Assembly (NCBI GenBank): GCA_016714045.1
Contig: JADJNY010000002.1
Location: forward strand, 372,001-436,000
Direction: 5' to 3'
Length of the DNA stretch: 64,000 nt
Source of the DNA: Planctomycetota bacterium
GTDB taxonomy: Bacteria; Planctomycetota; UBA1135; GCA-002686595
Below, one piece after another: positions 62,038-64,000 of the stretch (positions are counted from its first letter, which is position 1; the number at the start of each line of letters is the position of its first letter). The notes under the pieces were generated by a model. That model ran no database searches, had not been told where the DNA came from, and saw only the letters and a program-made list of their open reading frames with translations. The translations under genes were made by a program, and so were the position numbers.

Positions 62038-63315
62038 TCAGCGCCGTCGAGAGCGCGCGAGGTCGACCGCGAGCTGCGCGCGCCGCTGGTGCGTGGCCTC
62101 GAGCGTGTTCCGGCTCGCGAGCTCGCGCGCGTTGCGCAAGCACGTGACGAGCGGCGCACGATCGCGCTCCGCTTCGAGGAGCGTGCGCGCGAGCTCGTCC
62201 ACGGATCCCGCGCGCACGAGCAAGCCCGCGCCATGGTCGCGCACGAGGTCGTCTGTGCCCGGGTTCTGGTAGGCGACGAGCACGAGCCCGAGCGCCATCG
62301 CGAGCAGCACGTTGCGGCTGATCTCGGGCGTCAGGTTCGTGACGAGCATCATCTGCGATCCGGCGAGGCGTGCGAAGATCTCCGCTCCGTACGGGACCGC
62401 GCCGTGGAAGCGCACGCGCGCGCCGAGGCCGAGCGACTGCGCCTGGGCCTTGAATGCGGGCAAGTCCTCGCCCTCGCCGTAGACGTCGAGCTCCAGATTC
62501 GCGCCCCGGTCCATGGCCGCCTTCATCGCGTCGAGCACCTGGTCCGTGCCCTTCATTTTCAACTGGCGTCCGGCGACGGCGAGCCGCAGCGGGCGCGAGC
62601 GATCGAGCAACGCCGCCTCGCGCGCGGGCAGGCGATCGAGCGGGACGAGGTTCTCGTCCGTGACGAACGAGCGATCGAAGAAGTGGCAGCGCTCGTTCCA
62701 CACGTCGCGGAAGCGCTTCACGGTCGCCGCGTTGTGCGCGAACACGAGGTCCGCCTCGCGGATCGCGCGGCGGAAGAACGCCTCGCGCCGACGCACGAGC
62801 CAGCGCAGGGCCGCGCGCTTCGCGGGGTTCCTGCGGCTGTCCGCGTGCGCTTGGAGGCGCGGGAGCACCTCCGCGCCGTCGAAGACGTACGCGCGCACGC
62901 GACCACCACCGGCTGCGAGGGGCCACGCGAGCTGATCGAGCGGCACCGGGTGCGCGCCGTCGCCCAAGTGGACGATGGCCGCGGTCGAGACGGCGCGCGC
63001 GAGGCTCGCTCGGGCTCGCGTTCGCGCGCGCAGCCAGCCGCCGAACGAGTGATACGGCGGCAGGGGGACGTAGTCGAAGCCCTCCTCGCGCGGATCGATC
63101 GTCGCCAGGCCGAAGCTGCCGCTCTCCTGCACCGGCAACGGGTTCCACAGCGGACACGCGACGACGAGCCGCCCACCGGCCGAGTTCACGGCCTTCGTCT
63201 GCGCGCGCAGGTCGGAGAGCCACATGTCGCCGACCACGAACCGCCCGGACGTCGGCGACGTCCCGAACGGGGAGTGGTTCACGAGCAGGTATTCGATGGC
63301 GTCGGTGCGGTTCAT
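62038..63315 (-). CDS. GT4-type glycosyltransferase
   Basis: A 425-residue GT-B protein. The N-terminal domain binds acceptor (FVVGDMWLSDLRAQTKAVNS). The C-terminal domain carries the Glycos_transf_1 signature: RPLRLAVAGRQLKMKGTDQV, DVYGEGEDLPAFKA, VRFHGAVPYGAEIFARLAGS, and LTPEISRNVLLAMALGLVLV with the EX7E-like region altered (PEISRNVLLAMALG). It transfers a nucleotide-activated sugar to a growing lipid-linked glycan in the cytoplasm. It is convergent with the beta-helix lipoprotein (nine bases between stops) and follows a GT2 gene on the same strand. The start at ATG 63315 is preferred to 63333. Confidence 0.88.
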   Translation of the reverse strand: MNRTDAIEYLLVNHSPFGTSPTSGRFVVGDMWLSDLRAQTKAVNSAGGRLVVACPLWNPLPVQESGSFGLATIDPREEGFDYVPLPPYHSFGGWLRARTRARASLARAVSTAAIVHLGDGAHPVPLDQLAWPLAAGGGRVRAYVFDGAEVLPRLQAHADSRRNPAKRAALRWLVRRREAFFRRAIREADLVFAHNAATVKRFRDVWNERCHFFDRSFVTDENLVPLDRLPAREAALLDRSRPLRLAVAGRQLKMKGTDQVLDAMKAAMDRGANLELDVYGEGEDLPAFKAQAQSLGLGARVRFHGAVPYGAEIFARLAGSQMMLVTNLTPEISRNVLLAMALGLVLVAYQNPGTDDLVRDHGAGLLVRAGSVDELARTLLEAERDRAPLVTCLRNARELASRNTLEATHQRRAQLAVDLARSRRR

Positions 63316-63451
63316 CGCGAGCGGCGTCCACACTCGAGCGAGCGACGGACGTCGTGAAGGAGGTTCGTGGGCCCGCGCGGCCTCGCGGGCGGAGTAAACG
63401 CGGCCTCCGGACCCGAGTCAAGGCGCGGAGTCAGGGCTCGAGCGCGCGGCG

Positions 63452-64000
63452 TCATCGCGAGGACCTCGCGAAACGCGCGCGCAGGAAGTCGCCGAGGAAG
63501 TGCGGCGGATCCTCGTCGGGTTTGCCCTGGAGGCGCCGGCGCACGCGCCACAGCGCGAAGCAGGCCGCGAAGGCCGCGTCGGTCGCCAAAGCGTAGATGT
63601 ACCCGTGGTGCTTCTCGAAGTAGTAGCGGCGCGACTCGAACCAGTACCGCGGGCGGCGCTTCGGCGGCTCGCGCAGGCTCGTGACCCCGGAGCTCCGTCC
63701 GACGAGGTGCGCCACGCGGCTCTTCGGCACGTACCAGCACCGATGGCCGGCGTCGCGCGCGCGAAGGCACAGATCGGTCTCCTCGTAGTAGAGGAAGTAG
63801 CGCTCGTCGAAGAGCCCGATCGACTCGAGCACCGCGCGCTTCAGGATCAGGCTCGCGCCCGCGACCCAACCGATCTCGTGGTCGTGGAGCACGAGGGGCG
63901 GCGAGATCTCCCAGCGTCGCAGGAGCCGCGACACGAAACCGAGGCGCAGCGCGCCGTCGATCTCGGACCAGATCGTGGGGAAGCGATAGCGCGAATCGTG
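63452..64000 (-). CDS. GT2-type glycosyltransferase (5' truncated at window end)
   Basis: The C-terminal 182 residues of a family 2 glycosyltransferase of the rhamnosyltransferase-like kind. The frame is open to base 64000. Signature: VAGASLILKRAVLESIGLFD, DERYFLYYEETDLCLRARDA and GHRCWYVPKSRVAHLVGRSS, with the metal/acceptor-site segment EETDLCLR. The end has two hydrophobic segments (ALATDAAFAACFALW). It would add a sugar to the same glycan as its neighbour 136 bases downstream on the same strand. The N-terminus, including the DxD donor-binding motif, lies beyond the window. Confidence 0.9.
   Translation of the reverse strand, partial: HDSRYRFPTIWSEIDGALRLGFVSRLLRRWEISPPLVLHDHEIGWVAGASLILKRAVLESIGLFDERYFLYYEETDLCLRARDAGHRCWYVPKSRVAHLVGRSSGVTSLREPPKRRPRYWFESRRYYFEKHHGYIYALATDAAFAACFALWRVRRRLQGKPDEDPPHFLGDFLRARFARSSR

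Noticed and set aside
1..64000. CRISPR arrays, prophage or complete insertion sequences
   Set aside because: No regular repeat-spacer pattern, no transposase, no integrase and no phage structural genes were seen; only the short repeats at 11.0 kb hint at a mobile-element scar.

Overview
The window is very GC-rich, densely coded on both strands, and uses GTG starts and GTGA/ATGA overlaps freely. It looks like a piece of a free-living, motile, exopolysaccharide-making bacterium, most likely a planctomycete (Planctomycetota) or a close relative. The clues are a transmembrane Ser/Thr kinase with TPRs, an ECF sigma factor with a huge extracytoplasmic extension, many secreted proteins of no assigned family, and an exosortase. 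This placement is inference from gene content. No 16S rRNA or ribosomal protein gene is present to settle it.

Layout. 1-11.0 kb is mixed metabolism: a truncated benzoate-CoA-ligase-type gene, two paralogous secreted proteins, a creatininase-fold hydrolase, a 4HBT thioesterase coupled to a DinB protein, methylenetetrahydrofolate reductase, a dienelactone hydrolase, an SRPBCC protein, a HEPN-like protein with a small partner, and an NHL lipoprotein. 11.1-16.8 kb has a secreted protein, the sigma-factor/membrane/carboxypeptidase-regulatory fusion, a beta-carbonic anhydrase and an Mrp-type ATPase. 17.1-26.6 kb is a chemotaxis operon on the minus strand, in transcription order cheA-mcp-mcp-cheW-cheR-cheY-cheD-cheB, with a MshEN-like protein divergent from cheA. 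27.4-31.8 kb has queC, two secretin-N-like exported proteins, a secreted protein and mazG. 31.9-35.3 kb is a tandem pair of membrane glycosyltransferase-like genes, both interrupted. 35.5-38.9 kb is an ABC exporter, followed by tRNA-Asp. 39.5-47.9 kb has the kinase, TrmO, an ankyrin/YbjN-like pair and a frameshifted lipoprotein.

48-64 kb is best read as an exopolysaccharide/envelope locus: a Wza-like export lipoprotein, a Wzz-like chain-length protein, a CpsD-like ATPase without the P-loop lysine, an initiating sugar transferase with a degenerate GGDEF-like domain, a tiny (V/A)PEID-CTERM protein, exosortase E fused to a CPBP protease, two paralogous BACON/parallel-beta-helix exoproteins, an SGNH hydrolase, an RTX-like exoprotein and two glycosyltransferases. 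The simplest joint reading is lipid-linked glycan initiation, length control and export, with the exosortase processing or anchoring the small PEID protein in step with glycan production.

Quality caution. Five reading-frame breaks (in cheD, both membrane glycosyltransferases and the lipoprotein at 46.3 kb) are each repaired by adding one base, several of them in short G or C runs. Base-calling deletions are therefore as likely as real gene decay.
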